The translations under genes and the position numbers were made by a program. From the NCBI GenBank assembly GCA_947561395.2, contig OX387192.1, forward strand, positions 9,150,221 to 9,214,220: 64,000 nucleotides of DNA. Direction: 5' to 3'. How positions within the stretch are numbered: position 1 is the first letter of the stretch; each line of letters begins with the position of its first letter. The stretch comes from Buxus sempervirens (Eukaryota; Streptophyta; Magnoliopsida; Buxales; Buxaceae). The notes beneath the pieces are model-generated. The model was not told the DNA's origin and made no database searches. It saw only the letters and a list, made by a program, of their open reading frames with translations. Positions 45,024 to 57,839 of the stretch are shown here, in pieces.

Positions 45024-48000
45024 ATGAAGCAGCTGATCGCCCTTGGTTTTGAGGGCTCAGCTAACAAGATTGGTGTTGGAATTGTAACCCTAGATGGCAC
45101 AATCTTGTCCAACCCACGCCACACTTATATCACTCCTCCCGGCCATGGCTTCCTTCCTCGAGAAACTGCCCAACATCACCTCCACCACATCCTACCTCTC
45201 ATCAAATCTGCACTAAAATCTGCTCAAATGTCTCATCACCAAATTGACTGCCTCTGCTACACCAAAGGCCCTGGAATGGGTGCTCCTCTCCAAGTTGCTG
45301 CTGTTGTTGTACGTATTCTTTCTCAGCTATGGAAGAAGCCCATTGTTGGAGTCAATCATTGCGTGGCTCACATTGAAATGGGAAGAGTCGTTACTGGGGC
45401 TGATGATCCTGTTGTGTTGTATGTCAGTGGTGGGAATACACAGGTCATTGCATATAGTGAGGGGAAGTATCGAATATTTGGGGAGACCATTGACATTGCT
45501 GTTGGGAATTGCTTGGATCGGTTTGCTAGGGTTCTGACACTTTCCAATGACCCAAGCCCTGGATACAACATTGAGCAGGTGAGGAGATACTGAACAAAAA
45601 CATGATTCATTTTCTTTCATTTGTGGAGGAAACTATTTGCTTCATTTTGTTTGATATATCAAATTCCCTACTATTATTAATTAAGTTATTGTTGATTTAG
45701 GAATTAGGGTGGTGGTTTACATCAATAAAAGTTTTAAATCCAATCATCTCTATAAAAGGGAAAATGGCTTAATCAAGTTTGTGTTCATTTATAACTTAAG
45801 GAGATAATTGACACTGATTAAAAGTTCCTAATTCAAATCTCATTTAAATGGAAATAGTAATTAAATTATACTTAATTTGGATCTTAGAAAGGTAATTGGT
45901 ATAGAAACTTTGAATTTTGATATTCTTTATAAAATTTATTGGGGGAGGGGGAGGCCTTGGCTGAAATCTTTTTAGCTGCCAAAGAACCCCTTAATCGAGC
46001 CATCAACAAACACTGTGAATATTGGAGTATTAATGCAATCTTCAATCAGTGGTTCCACACTAGAAATCTGCAAATTCTATCCCACTAGGTCACTCCATCT
46101 TAATGACTAGTTGCCTAGAATCTTATATAGGGATTTATAGGACTAGAGTCCCAGCTAGGAGAAACAGTGGCCTAAACATTAATCAGTAGTAATGAACACA
46201 TGTAGGTTCTATGAAGACTTACAGCTTATCATTTTAATCTAATCAAAAAACTTTTTTTTTTCTCTTTTTGGTTACTTATTGGTGATTCTGATAAAAGCAT
46301 TCTCTTATCACAAATAGAGCATTTATCTAAATAGGAGAAGAATCTGACACAATACTCGTTGATAGTGAGTTAATAAATTTCTTTATGTGATTTTTGAAGT
46401 TAATTGATGCTAAAATTTTACCATTTCAGCCTTCTCTTATCACAAATGGTATATTTATCTAAATAGGAGAAGCATCTGACACAATACGCATTGGTGGTAT
46501 GTTAATAACTTTCTTTATGTGATTTGCAAAGTCCATTGATGCTAAACTTTAATCATTTCAGCTTGAGGAGTAGACAGTGTTATTTGGGTAGAAGTTGCTA
46601 AGATTCAGGAATGCTTTTTACTTTTCCAAATATGCAGTTGACCTCCCATTTCTTTTCTTTATTTTATTATTTTATTTTTTATTTTTTTTTGGAATGTCAG
46701 CTACTGACCGATCCATGATTTAGTGGATGTGAGAACTGTCAGATTTTTTAATTTATTTTTTAACAGATGCATTTCTACAGGGGGTTATTTGCTAATTAGC
46801 TTTGTATATAATGGAAAGGTTCTTAATCATGAGGTGAGATGTTGGCTTTCATGCCATGTGATGGAACACCACACCACTTTAGATTTTCTACCTGGTTGGG
46901 GATGTAGGCCATGTGGACAATCCTTTTGCCCATGTAGAATAGAATTGTTAAATTAGGATTATCTCATTGCATTCAAAGCAATTATTTTTAAAGTGCTGAA
47001 GATTTTTGTAGTACTGTAGAAACACATGTAGAAGAAATATTTGAACACATGAGAACCTAATGCCTTAAATGTGGGACATATGATGACTGATGAGAGATGA
47101 TATTTAATAATAGCCTGTTACAGTTTCATTTCTTCTTGATATTTCACTTGGTGTGAAGGTAAAAAGCCTTGAGCTATCAACCTGAGAACATGGGTTTGGG
47201 TTTGGTTTTGAGCACCCCACTTTTTTGTAAAATATCAAAGTTTAGATTTGTTGCCAGGTTGCCCCTCTTGGGACTACCGCAGATTGTGGTCCTTTTCTAG
47301 CCCTCTTGTCAAATTCTCTTAGTCTTAATGATGAAGAAAAACTTGAGAAAGGAGTATACGTTTGAAGAAGCTGGCAAGTAAGAGATGAAACTTGAGAGGA
47401 ATACCACTACTGATCCTGCTTTTTGTTTAGATGCCTTGAAATCTTGTTTTTGCCTTCCATGAATGTAGATATTCAAACGTGGAAATTTCCAACTTTGCAA
47501 TTAGTTTTCTTCTTAGATGATAGAGCTTATTTCTTTATAAGGTAGGAAGAGAACTCATTCTAGGGTATTTCTTTGATGTGAATTATCTCTGAAGATAAAA
47601 CTTTATGATTCTATATGATGTGTTTTGGGGGAGTATATCAGAAATCTTAAGATGAGAGAGGTTAGAGAATTTTATGGGGTTGGGTAACATACTGAAATTA
47701 AATTATAAAAATTGTTTCAATTTTCATTTAGAATATATTTTATAGCAGAAGTGAATTATCAGTAGCGCTGATTTTAAGTTTTTATTTATTTTTATTTTGA
47801 GGGATCTTAGGCTTCAAGATAATTGATCTATCAGTTTAGAGATGTTGAGAGTGGACCACAAATGAAAGAAAGAATCAGTATCAAAATTTTATTTTTGAAT
47901 TATCAAATTCTAATTGTATGGAAATTTTCTGCTCTATGTTTTATTCCAAAAAACCAAAATCATTGTTATTTCTCGTCTACAAAGATGTTTTGGTTGAAAG

Positions 48001-50268
48001 TAGATATTAGAGATTTTATGCATTGGTTAACAATTTTAAATGTTATAGACTGGAGAAATTGTGGGAGAACTTTAAGATGGATATGGAGGGAGTTATTTGA
48101 TGTACTCGGATATAATACAAAGATTTATGAGTTTTAAAAAATTTTGGAAAGTCTAAAGATTTGCTTAGGATGGATAGGAAAATAGATACTAAATATGACA
48201 TGTATTTAGGGATTTAATGTGACATTTAGTTAGGGATTTCTTTTTTAATTCATCAACATGTGGACCTAATACTTTTTATTTGCGTGGGACCCACATGGCA
48301 GAAAGAGAGAGTTATATTTGGTTTTAGAAATTTGGTGTTTTGGAGACTTAGTGGGAACCATATTAAATTCTAAGGAAACTAAGAGAAAAGTATGATAACC
48401 TCCCTTCTACTTTATGACAACTGCAAGCACCTCCCTCGAGTTGTTTGACATGACACTAACCTCCCTTGTAGAGTTGTTAAGTCAAGTATGCTAATAAAAG
48501 TAGTAATTTGACCAATTTATCCATCATTAATTCCTATTTAAAGTAAAAAAAATTTTTAATGATTTAATTTAAACACCAATGATTTTTAAATTGATTATTA
48601 CTGTCTTTAAACCTTGAAAAAAAATTCATTTTTTCGTTATAAAAATTCTTAACATCTTAAACTTTTTTACTTAAATAAGGGTAAATTCATCAAAGAAAAT
48701 TCAAATTAATAACATCAATACAAAGGAGAGGACATGTAGTAGATAACAAAACTAGAAGGAAGGTTACCTCAGGGAGCTATTTGCAGTTGTAAGAAACCCA
48801 AAGGGAGGTAAATGTAATTTTCTCAAAGACTAAAATACTGAACTTGAATAGTTGAATTTGTTGGAAAATAAAAAATAAAAAAAAAAAAATTCTGAGAATT
48901 GAGCATGGGGAGAGGCAGTCATATTCCTATAGGATAATATGATAACCAACTGTATTAAAATTTTGTCCTTTGTAAGAGCAACCTTCAGTTTTGTTCTTAC
49001 AATTTAGAGTGTATTAACTATGGTTGTAGAATGATGTACTGTTTTTGAAACAGAAAAAACTCTCATGAAATTTGTTATATGAAGAGGGGTTATGCAGAAG
49101 GCAACGTTGACAGGTGTCTTGTTGCTAACTCAGGTATTTTGTGGGTAGTGCTTAAGCTCTCATACTTGTACATAATAGAAAATGTACAAAGAAACACAGA
49201 GAGACTTGTAGCAAATGTAGTTGGACTTATTATTTGCCCTTAGCTAATTTCCTGGCTCCGCCCTTGCCTATAGGTGCTATGAGTTATAATCTTGTCCTAC
49301 TGTGTGCTTTTCTTCTTTCCAATTTATAAATTCCTCAACTCCTTTTCGTGAAAAAAGAAAAAAAAAATGAGACTTGTAGTGAGGCTGTTCTTGCACCATC
49401 TTCCTTGAAACTGAATTAATCCCTTGAAAAAGTTTCCATATGCTTAACTAGTGTCTTTTCGAAGTCTAATTCGTCAATTTCCATTCTTGTGTTTGGATAC
49501 AGTTCCCATAATAATTGTAATCCGAGCATGGGGTGGCTGTTTTTTTTTTCATGTTCGGGGTGGGGTGGGGTAGGGTATGGGGATGCAAGGTAGCACTTAA
49601 TTTCTATGATCCTTTAGAATTGCAATTCATACCTTGGGACTTTTACTGTAATTATCGCATAACATGACATCTCAGTTGTGAGTTGTGACTGATTTAATGG
49701 AGAAAGCTTCACTCTTACTTAATCTTACGAATTAGAAACTGGAGCCTACCTAAGTCATTCTACATTTTTAAAGTGGTAAAAGCCTAGGATTGCCAACAAG
49801 AGAGCATGGGTTTGATTCTGAGTGTAGCTAAATTGCATAAAACGTAAAGGGTTAGCTTTATTTCCATCCTGTCCCTCAAAGGACCCTGTTTTGGCAGGAT
49901 CTAGAATGGGTTATGGTCTTTTAGCATGTTGAGCTCCTAATCTGTGAACATGTATTGTGATATTTATTATGTGGTAGCTTCATAGGGGCTCTTTCTTCCT
50001 CCCCCTCGCTCTCTATTAATAGGATATAACATGATAAAAGATTTCTATTAATAGGAAAAGGACATAACATGTAGGTTTAGAAGTTGGTACTGTGACGTCT
50101 AGGACCAACATGGATATGTACCGAAAATATCACCAGGTATTGGACAATGTGGTTTGGTACCAAATACTTTAATTGGTTGAACTGGTTACAGTCCAAATTG
50201 AGTTAATTTCTGTAAAAAGGAATTCTGAAAAAAAATATAAGAAGGAAAAATAATGAAGTGTTCAGGTG

Positions 50269-50309
<41 letters not shown>

Positions 50310-52430
50310 CTCTCTTTTGGTTGGTGCACAGAGAAATGGTTGAATCAAGAGTAGCGCCACTTAAAATTAAAAACCTTACTGAGATATTTCATACTATTAC
50401 TTTTACAAATGAATTTGATAAAAATGGAACTCTAATGTTGTACTACAAATCAATAGATATATGGTAGGGATGGAGAACTATGAATAACAAATAAGTAACA
50501 AATAAACAAAGCATAAAATGGGAGATATGTACATCAACTCTGCCATCCCTGTCTCTGTTAGCTCGTCTTCTATGAATTAAAAAGAACAAAAAAAAAAGAA
50601 AAAAAAAAAAGAAAAACAATTGAAGTTACCTTCAATCACTTGACAAACAAGTGAATGAAACATTAAATCTTTAAAAGTACCTTTTTTCATATAGCTTTGT
50701 CAAAAAGACAATAGAATGAAAATCTCAGAAGTTCGCCCAAAAGAACCATTCTGAAATAACATGTGATGAGTCTAAATATTTACAACTTAATATGTGTAAT
50801 CTGAATGATGGAGAAAAAGATAAATTAAAGCCCAGAAATCTTAACTGAATATCAAAATTCTCCAAAACTTGATGGATCGTAGAATTTCTTCAGATCTTTA
50901 TTGTTAAGAGTCTTTAACAGTGTTCCAATTGCCATAAGATGAATAGGTTTGTTGATGGTCGGTACAAAAATCATGCAAAACATATGCCTCTTGAAACATG
51001 TTTTTGGCTTAATGAATGTGAAAATGGCATCAATAGTTTAACAGGCCTTTTTAAATGAGTATAGCATAATGTATTGGGCAATATTGATATTATCTGCCTA
51101 GTCAAACTGATGCATATTAGTATGAGCTAATAAATGTTTTTCTTGCAATTTACTCTATCTCATTGGGTTATTTGATCGCCCATATCCAATACAATATTAC
51201 CAAATGGTAAGAATCTGTATTGGACAATTTTTGGCCTGGAATAACGGGCAAAGGATAAGAACTAAAGCAAAAAAAAGGTGATAGAACTTTTGCAACTTTC
51301 TCACCAACTTCCTTATTTCTTGATGTTTTCCACCAATCCATATGTAACAGTTACAGAAACTTGGAATGTGGAAAATAGTCCTTGGATGGAATTTTATTTG
51401 ACTCTTTATCAGTTTAGCCCATACATTTTCTGGAAGTGTATGGAATGTAATTTGGGTTTAGTGTGGGGCATTCAATCTTAAGCATTAGCATTTGCTTGTT
51501 CTTGTTATAGTTAAAAAGTTTTTTGTTCTTATTATTATTTTTTGAATATTTTAATGCTTTCTCTGGCATCAATTTTCAACATGACTTGATGGTGTTACAG
51601 TTGATTTCTTTGTCCTTTATTATGTTTCCTGTTTCCTTCAATTTTCTCCCTCCTCCATGGTAGAAATTGGACTTCTCTGGATGCCCTTAAATTCAGTCAC
51701 AGTTCGTATTTTCCATTAAGCAAGGCTGCCTTTCACGGAAAGTGCTCTCTATTTGACGTGCTTCCATTTGGTTTTCTTTTTATCACACCAGCTTGCAAAG
51801 AAAGGAGTAAAATTTCTAGACCTTCCTTATGTTGTTAAGGGAATGGATGTTTCTTTTAGTGGGATATTGAGCTATATCGAAGCCACGGCTGTGGAGAAGC
51901 TTAAAAATAATGAGTGCACCCCTGCAGACTTGTGCTATTCTTTGCAGGTAAGCTTTGAACAACAAAATCTTTACATTTTGCTTTCTTCCAAACAATCATG
52001 AATAGAGTTGGCATTAAATCTGTCTTAAAATGATTTTACGCAGGAAACAGTTTTTGCTATGCTTGTGGAGATCACAGAACGTGCAATGGCACATTGCGAC
52101 AAGAAAGATGTTCTTATTGTTGGTGGTGTGGGCTGCAACGAGCGCTTGCAAGATATGATGAGAACAATGTGCTCTGAGAGGGGTGGGCGGCTCTTTGCGA
52201 CAGATGACCGGTACTGCGTTGACAATGGGGCAATGATTGCATATACTGGCCTTCTTGCTTACGCGCATGGTATTACAACTCCCCTAGAAGAATCTACATT
52301 CACCCAGAGGTTTCGAACTGACGAAGTACAAGCAATTTGGAGAGAAAGAGAGATTGCAAAGAGCATGAATGGTTCTGCGGAGGATAGCACATGCCTTCCA
52401 GTAAATCTTGGGGTACCTCTCTGTTCTTAA
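45024..52430 (+). CDS. OSGEP: Kae1/OSGEP, tRNA t6A threonylcarbamoyltransferase
   Basis: Catalytic subunit of the cytosolic KEOPS complex; it transfers threonylcarbamoyl to A37 of ANN-decoding tRNAs. Exons: 45024-45578, 51792-51947 and 52044-52430 (stop included), giving 365 residues, close to eukaryotic Kae1 proteins of about 335-355. Both introns are phase 0 with GT...AG ends (CAG/GTGAGG, CCAG/CTT; CAG/GTAAGC, GCAG/GAA). The protein starts [17 protein letters not shown], the family's usual start; the upstream in-frame extension is rejected. Metal-binding histidines are H112 and H116 ([10 protein letters not shown]), the nucleotide loop is YVSGGNTQV (about 133-141), and the late metal ligand is D297 ([10 protein letters not shown]). 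[10 protein letters not shown] and [10 protein letters not shown] are also typical. All key residues are intact. No organelle-targeting leader is seen, which argues against the mitochondrial Qri7 paralogue. Confidence 0.96.
46299..46562. repeat. 132-bp tandem duplication in intron 1
   Basis: Two adjacent copies (46299-46430, 46431-46562) share TTCTCTTATCACAAAT, TTTATCTAAATAGGAGAAG, ATCTGACACAATAC and the end ATTTCAGC. Each copy ends in a splice-acceptor-like ATTTCAG. Confidence 0.85.
47145..47300 (+). mobile_element. SINE-like sequence, degenerate
   Basis: TTGAGCTATCAACCTGAGAA then ATGGGTTTGGGTTTGGTTTT resemble box A and box B of a tRNA-derived SINE, followed by a TTGTGGTCC-type tail. A similar layout occurs at 49770-49915. 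Weak evidence. Confidence 0.35.
48383..48824. mobile_element. Fold-back DNA element in intron 1 (442 bp)
   Basis: The left end GAGAAAAG...AACCTCCCTTCT...ACAACTGCAA pairs with the right end (reverse complement GAGAAAATTACATTTACCTCCC, with ACAACTGCAA again), an imperfect inverted repeat of about 55 bp. Flanks GGAAACTAA and AAAGACTAA could be a worn 9-bp target repeat, which would suggest a Mutator-type origin. There is no coding capacity. Confidence 0.65.
49770..49915 (+). mobile_element. SINE-like sequence, degenerate
   Basis: GTGGTAAAAGCCTAGGATTG and ATGGGTTTGATTCTGAG resemble tRNA-type box A and box B. Possibly the same family as 47145-47300. Confidence 0.35.
50271..50316. repeat. (CT)n microsatellite in intron 1
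   Basis: A CT run of about 46 bp with one CG interruption. Confidence 0.95.
51948..52043 (+). other. Intron 2 of the Kae1/OSGEP gene (96 bp)
   Basis: Begins GTAAGC and ends TTTTACGCAG; phase 0. Confidence 0.93.
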
Positions 52431-53850
52431 AATATTACCCGAAGCCTGTTCTAGACAGCTTCAATTTATTTCAAGAAAAATTTCAGTTGTATCGAACTAC
52501 CATTTTATCTCAAACCACATTTTTAGCATTAGCATGACAATTCAATGTCAAATGGTGAGATCAGTTTAATACAGATCAAGTTTTCATAACCAATTTGATT
52601 CATTGGCTCAAAGAAAAAAAAAAAGCAATACTATCCCAAACAAGGAATACCAAAAGCAACTATACAAAGTACTGAGGTCATTAGTGAAAACCTATGCATT
52701 TGACTGGGGAGATGATCTTGACACGATCTTAAAAGCAGGCATAACTAGGAACTCCAAATGGACTCATGGACAATAGGACATATGGACCAAAGCACAATGG
52801 ACTCAAGGCTAAAATTATTCACGTACAAAAATTTTTAGAGAAAGGCCAATTTGATTAAAAAGACAAACGAAAAGGACAAGAACGTAATAGTTCTCTGATG
52901 GGAGACAAAATATGACATGGAAAATCATTCAGCATGAATAATTGATTAAAAAGACAAGCATTCACAAAAGATAAAAGGAAAAAAGAAAGAAAAGAAAATG
53001 TAAGGGATTGGCAAAAGAATGAGACTTCAAAAATCCAATGAAGAAGTAACACATGGCAAGATATTTACCAAAAATGACAAATTATTGAATCCGCTATTGG
53101 TGGATTTCAAACAAATTCAAGTCTATAAAATTTTAAATGCTTTTAAGTATATGTTCCAAAACCTCTATAAATAGAGGACTTCACAAGCATTCAGGGCATC
53201 CCCTGCAACACAAAACTCCACAACTCAAGTTATCACCTTCATTTTCTCAATTGTCATCACTTTCTTTCTTTTCTGTTCTTTCAATTTGAGGGTTAGATAG
53301 GGTGCTAAGACCTCACTTTCAATTATAATCCTCAAATTTGTAATCAAAAGTTTGTAAGTATTTCTTTTCAAGTTTATTTTAAATTTATTTCCACGTATAT
53401 TGTTACGTTTAACACGTTCTTCAATTGCTACAATTAGTATAGACCTAGGTAGCATTCGTAAATTGTTACACCTTGATAAGAAGCCTAAGTGAATTGATTC
53501 TTTCCCTCTAATTGCTTATTAAGGAATGTTAATCTTAGATAAAATTTTCCTGATTTCACTTGTTTAATATAATTATTTCGAATTGATTTTAGTTTTGGTC
53601 TTCTTTTGATTATGTGATATAATTTTGGTTTATTACTACAACTGATTTTCATTTACATGATTCTAGAGTTTTTTTTTCTTTTTGTGTGTGTATGTGTGTC
53701 AGAACTCCTAATAATATTTGGATTAGATCTCTTAATCCCTATGAAGAATAGCTGTGCATGTAAATGTTAGGATAATACTTGCGTAGTTTAACTGAATCAA
53801 AATTAAGGTTCAAGAAATAATATTTTACAATTATTTGGAAGAAAATAGCA
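52431..53850. other. 3' flank and LTR-like spacer
   Basis: After the Kae1/OSGEP stop the sequence has no frame of note. CTATAAATAGAGG at 53160-53172 followed by a TC-rich transcript-like stretch resembles the TATA/R part of a retrotransposon LTR, but no termini or target repeats were found. Confidence 0.4.
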
Positions 53851-53879
53851 CCAAATTTATTTGAGTTTCTTTTCATTAT

Positions 53880-55050
53880 ATAGCAAGGTCAAAAAATCAG
53901 TTTACAGAGGGCTTCCTCTAGTGACTTTGGCTTCAATGATCAGCATACCTGAAAGGGTAGACATCAAACCACTTGAGATCAAAGTTCATGATGAGCTGGC
54001 TTATTGTCTGGTTTTGGAAGAAGAGCAAGCTATGGTTTTATGATATCAAAAAGTTCTTGAATTATCAAAGCTTTTCACCTAATATCACTTCAATAGAAAA
54101 AAAAAGGCAATTCAGAGGATGGCAAGGCAATTCTTTTTAAGTGGGGGACTGTTATGGTCCTATATGTTTAGTGCTTAGCCAACGAAGTCTCCATAAGCCT
54201 TGGGGCTTTTGGAGCAACGATTAGGCATGTAACAACAATAACAATGGCATCCACTAAGAAACGAGAAAGAGGAAGAGGTAGAGGAAGAGGAGGCAGAGCC
54301 ACTGGACGCGGTGTTTATGCTGCATCGTCTACTACTCTGACGATTCTCGAAATCAGATCAACTTCATCCTTGGTAGATTCTGTCAATGGTACGAATCACT
54401 TTCTTGTTGAAATTTTCTACAAAGGACCTCAATCATTACGACATGACAAAACCTAACTCCGATACCATTTGTTACGTGCCTAACCGTTGCTCCAAAAGCC
54501 CCAAGGGACTTCATTGGTTAAGCACTTAACATATAGGACCGTAACAGGGATATTTGTATAAAAGGTCCAACAATGATGTTCTTCTCACTTATGTGACCAA
54601 AGTTGAAGCAAATAGATTGATTGAAACAGTTCATGTATGAGTTTGTGGGCCACACATGAATGAACACGTGCTTTCCAAGTAGGTACAGTGAATGGGATAT
54701 TATTGGTCTACCATGAAGCATGATTCTTGCACATATGTTAAGAGATGTTATCTTTGCCAAATTTATGCCAACAATAAGCATGCACCACCAACTGAATTGC
54801 ATAATATGACATCTCCGTTGTATTTCTCAATGTGAGGATTGGACAGATATCTCCTAAGGCATCAAACGATCATAGATTCATACTTGTTGCAATTGATTAT
54901 TTTACCAAGTGGGAAGAGGTTGCTTTTTATGCAAATATCACAAGGAATCATGTTATTAAATTTTTGAATCAGCTATTATGGACTCCCAAATGCCATAGTT
55001 TCTAACAATGCCTCAGATATTAAGAACAAAGACTAATTTTCTTATGTCAG
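53880..55050 (+). mobile_element. Ogre/Tat-like gypsy integrase-region remnant
   Basis: Plus-strand fossil of the RNase H-integrase linker and integrase of an Ogre-like element. Recognisable stretches include LEIKVHDELAYC (about 53970), SFLYKR-like sequence, EANRLIETVH, GPHMNEHV, TYVKRCYLCQIYANNKHAPP (about 54735-54795) and ILVAIDYFTKWEEVAFYANI (about 54880-54940). It is heavily broken (roughly ten breaks) and interrupted by a 397-bp miniature element. No LTRs were found for it. Confidence 0.8.
54145..54551. mobile_element. Miniature element with inverted termini and a primer-like site
   Basis: The element is 54150-54546 (397 bp), TG...CA, inside the integrase remnant, flanked by GGGAC and GGGAT (one mismatch; gypsy homology resumes on both sides). 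Its terminal repeats (54150-54234, 85 bp; 54470-54546, 77 bp) are inverted, not direct: the left starts TGTTATGGTCCTATATG and the right ends CATATAGGACCGTAACA. Next to the right repeat the minus strand reads TGGTATCGGAG, close to the initiator-Met primer site of copia and TRIM elements. The interior holds a 70-codon basic frame (MASTKKRERGRGRGRGG) with no known domain. It looks like a TRIM whose termini are inverted, or a DNA element with a chance primer-like site. Confidence 0.7.
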
Positions 55051-55059
55051 GCTCAAATC

Positions 55060-57522
55060 AATCGAGATATAAGAAAAATGTTATTATTATTATTTTTGAT
55101 ATAATGTTACTTACTAAAACAAAGCATGTTAGATAAAGATTTTAAATTTTAATTCCCTAGAAAATAATCACTATGTATTAGAAAATAATTTTATTATATT
55201 TGAGAAAACGAAAAATTATTATATATATAGATTAAGAGTTCCAAGAAAATAATTGTCTATTAAGTTACAAATTAAAATTATTTGTTTTTAAAGATATCAA
55301 TTTACGTGGATTTTATTTATAGTAGGAAAGGGATGCAATTGTACTAGTGTAAGAAATTAATTTCAGTAAGGATTAAATTAATTTCAAACTAACTAATCGT
55401 GTGAAAAATATTAAAGGAGTGCTGTAACTCGTAATCAAGTGATTAGAAAGTTTAATGGGGTAGTTCGGGCAACAAATGTTAGGCCCGAGTCTTCCTATTC
55501 GTATATATATCATACCATAATTTGTATTTGTATTTTTTTTTTCAAGTTCTTTTTTAATTTTTTTCTCATCCCCAAACAAATATAAAAGAAATAAGTAGTC
55601 AACACGTGCTCTAGATGAGTAGCCTCCGCTGTATTTGCCAATAATATACATATATAGGTTTATAGAACAAGAATTATGTATTTTTGCCCTTCTATTTATT
55701 TATTTGTCTATACTACTATTAAAAGCATGAACTACCTTAAGTGTTTTTTATTTTCACATACCTAAAATGTCCTTCCCTATAATCTTTATTTTCACATATT
55801 CATCTATTTAAACTAGATATATATTAATAAATTAATAAGAGACTTCAATTAACTAAACAAGATAGACATCACTTAGACATCTACTTATATTAAATATTAA
55901 TAAAATAAAAATAGGTAACAATCACTATTATTTACATGATAATTCCCAAAGTATCTAACTAAATAATTTTAATTGAACAATATAAACATTAATTATAATT
56001 AACTAAATAATGTAAACATTAATGACAAAACATAAGTATAGTTTGTTATATGTCCCAAAATTAATTATTAGAAATTACAGTTTGATATAAAAATTGTTAA
56101 TTCATGATTTCATAATAACAATTTCGTAAATTTACTAATAGTTCTAAAATATATAATAGCAGGGCTATCTTTTTGTTTTTATTACAATTGATGTGAATCT
56201 AATCAAATCCTATTTCTTCTCCAATTAAATAAAAGAAAAAATGAATACGTATAAGTATTGTTTGTAGAAAATAATTAAATCCTATTTTTTCTCCAATTAC
56301 ACCATGAGTCCTATTAAATCAAAATTCTTTCCTCATACTTATCTAAAAATTATATTTTAATCTAATAATTATTAGTTCATGATTTCATAATAATGATTTC
56401 GTACATTTACTAATAGTTCTAAAATATCTAAGTTCAAGATTATCTTTTTTTTTTTTTAACTATTAAAGTAAATATATTAAAATCCTATTTATTCTCCAAT
56501 TAAATACAACAAAAGATAGGTGTGTATAAGTATTGTTTACATAAAATAACTAGATCCTATTTCTTCTCCAATGACACCATGAGTTCTATTAAACCAAAAT
56601 TCTTCCTTGATACTTATCTAAATTCAAATAAAAATAGATAAAAATCACTATTATTTATATGATAATTCCCTATGACTAAAAGAATTTGAATTAGACAATA
56701 TAACATTAATTATCAATTGGATAATATACCAACGTATCTAACTAAAATAATTTTAACTAAATAATATAATTACATTAAGCTAAAAATATAGTTTAATGTA
56801 ATAATTGTTAATTCATGATTCAATAATATGATTCCGTGCATTTACCAATATAATTCTAAAATCTCTAATTTCAAGATTATCCTTTTTTTCCTTTTTTACT
56901 CTTGACATGAGTCTAATAAAATCCTATATATTTCTTCTCCAACAATTATCCAACTAAAAGAATTTTGGAATTACTAATAAATCTTACTAAGTTTTAACCC
57001 AATATATATATATATATAACAATCACCATTATTCATATTATGATACCCAACACGTGCAACTAATTAAACGATCATCATTATTCATATTATGATACCCAAC
57101 AATTGCAACTAAATAAGATTTTTATCATATTTAAAATTAATAGAATAAAAGATTAATAAAAAATTTTTTATGTACTTTTCATTCAAAATGAAATAATTTA
57201 TTTTATTGATAAAACTGAAGAAATTGAATAAAAAGTTCATTAAAATATACTTGTTCAACTAAATAAATAAAGATTTGATAATTAAGAATTACAATATTAA
57301 AATAAAAGATTAATTTTCACAAAAAATGAAAATAAATTTATCATTACCGTGAGTCATTTAATTAGTAATCATTAATTAAACTCTTAGTTCTAATATCATA
57401 ACTCTTGGAAATGTAGACTTCTTCTCGTATAATTTTAATTTTAATAATTATAAATCCTTATATATTTAACTAATAATCATAACAATAATATATATTTAAT
57501 TATTATATTTTTTATTAAGCAC

Positions 57523-57565
<43 letters not shown>

Positions 57566-57839
57566 TTATTTATTTATTTATTTAAATCAAAACCATATAA
57601 ATAAGTTAACCAATCCATATACATATAAAAACTTCTAAATAATAAGAAACACCTAAAGACAATTTAAAAAAAATCTATAAAGAACTATTATATAATATGG
57701 AGTTTAAAATTATCTTATAAATAAAATTCATTTAGTATCATAAAAATCGATCTCATGAATGTAGTTAAACACAACGCTTTTAACATACTAATTAAAATAA
57801 CATGACAATAAAGAGCTATAACTTATTTAAATATAACAT
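55060..57839. repeat. AT-rich region with higher-order repeats
   Basis: Strongly AT-rich. The block near 55915-55990 recurs near 56640-56710 (TATTT, A, ATGATAATTCCC; spacing about 720 bp). Sub-repeats with TTCATGATTTCATAATAA and CCTATTTCTTCTCCAATTA recur at about 56100, 56280, 56370, 56480, 56560 and 56810. A 51-bp pair with ATTCATATTATGATACCCAA lies at 57030-57110. (TA)n and (TTTA)n runs fill 57525-57584. No genes. Confidence 0.65.

Larger units (their letters stand above)
45579..51791 (+). other. Intron 1 of the Kae1/OSGEP gene (6.2 kb)
   Basis: Large phase-0 intron, AT-rich, containing a 132-bp tandem duplication, a 442-bp fold-back element, two SINE-like stretches and a CT microsatellite. 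Open frames inside (for example 47823-48137) have no recognisable domain. Confidence 0.9.

Noticed and set aside
47823-48137. 104-codon frame in intron 1
   Set aside because: AT-driven chance frame without a domain, inside a well-supported intron.
52640-53850. A complete solo LTR downstream of the Kae1/OSGEP gene
   Set aside because: A good TATA box and transcript-like tract are present, but I could not find TG...CA ends or target repeats.
54244-54456. Basic RG-rich frame as a host gene
   Set aside because: It lies wholly between the terminal repeats of a miniature element and has no recognisable domain or gene structure.
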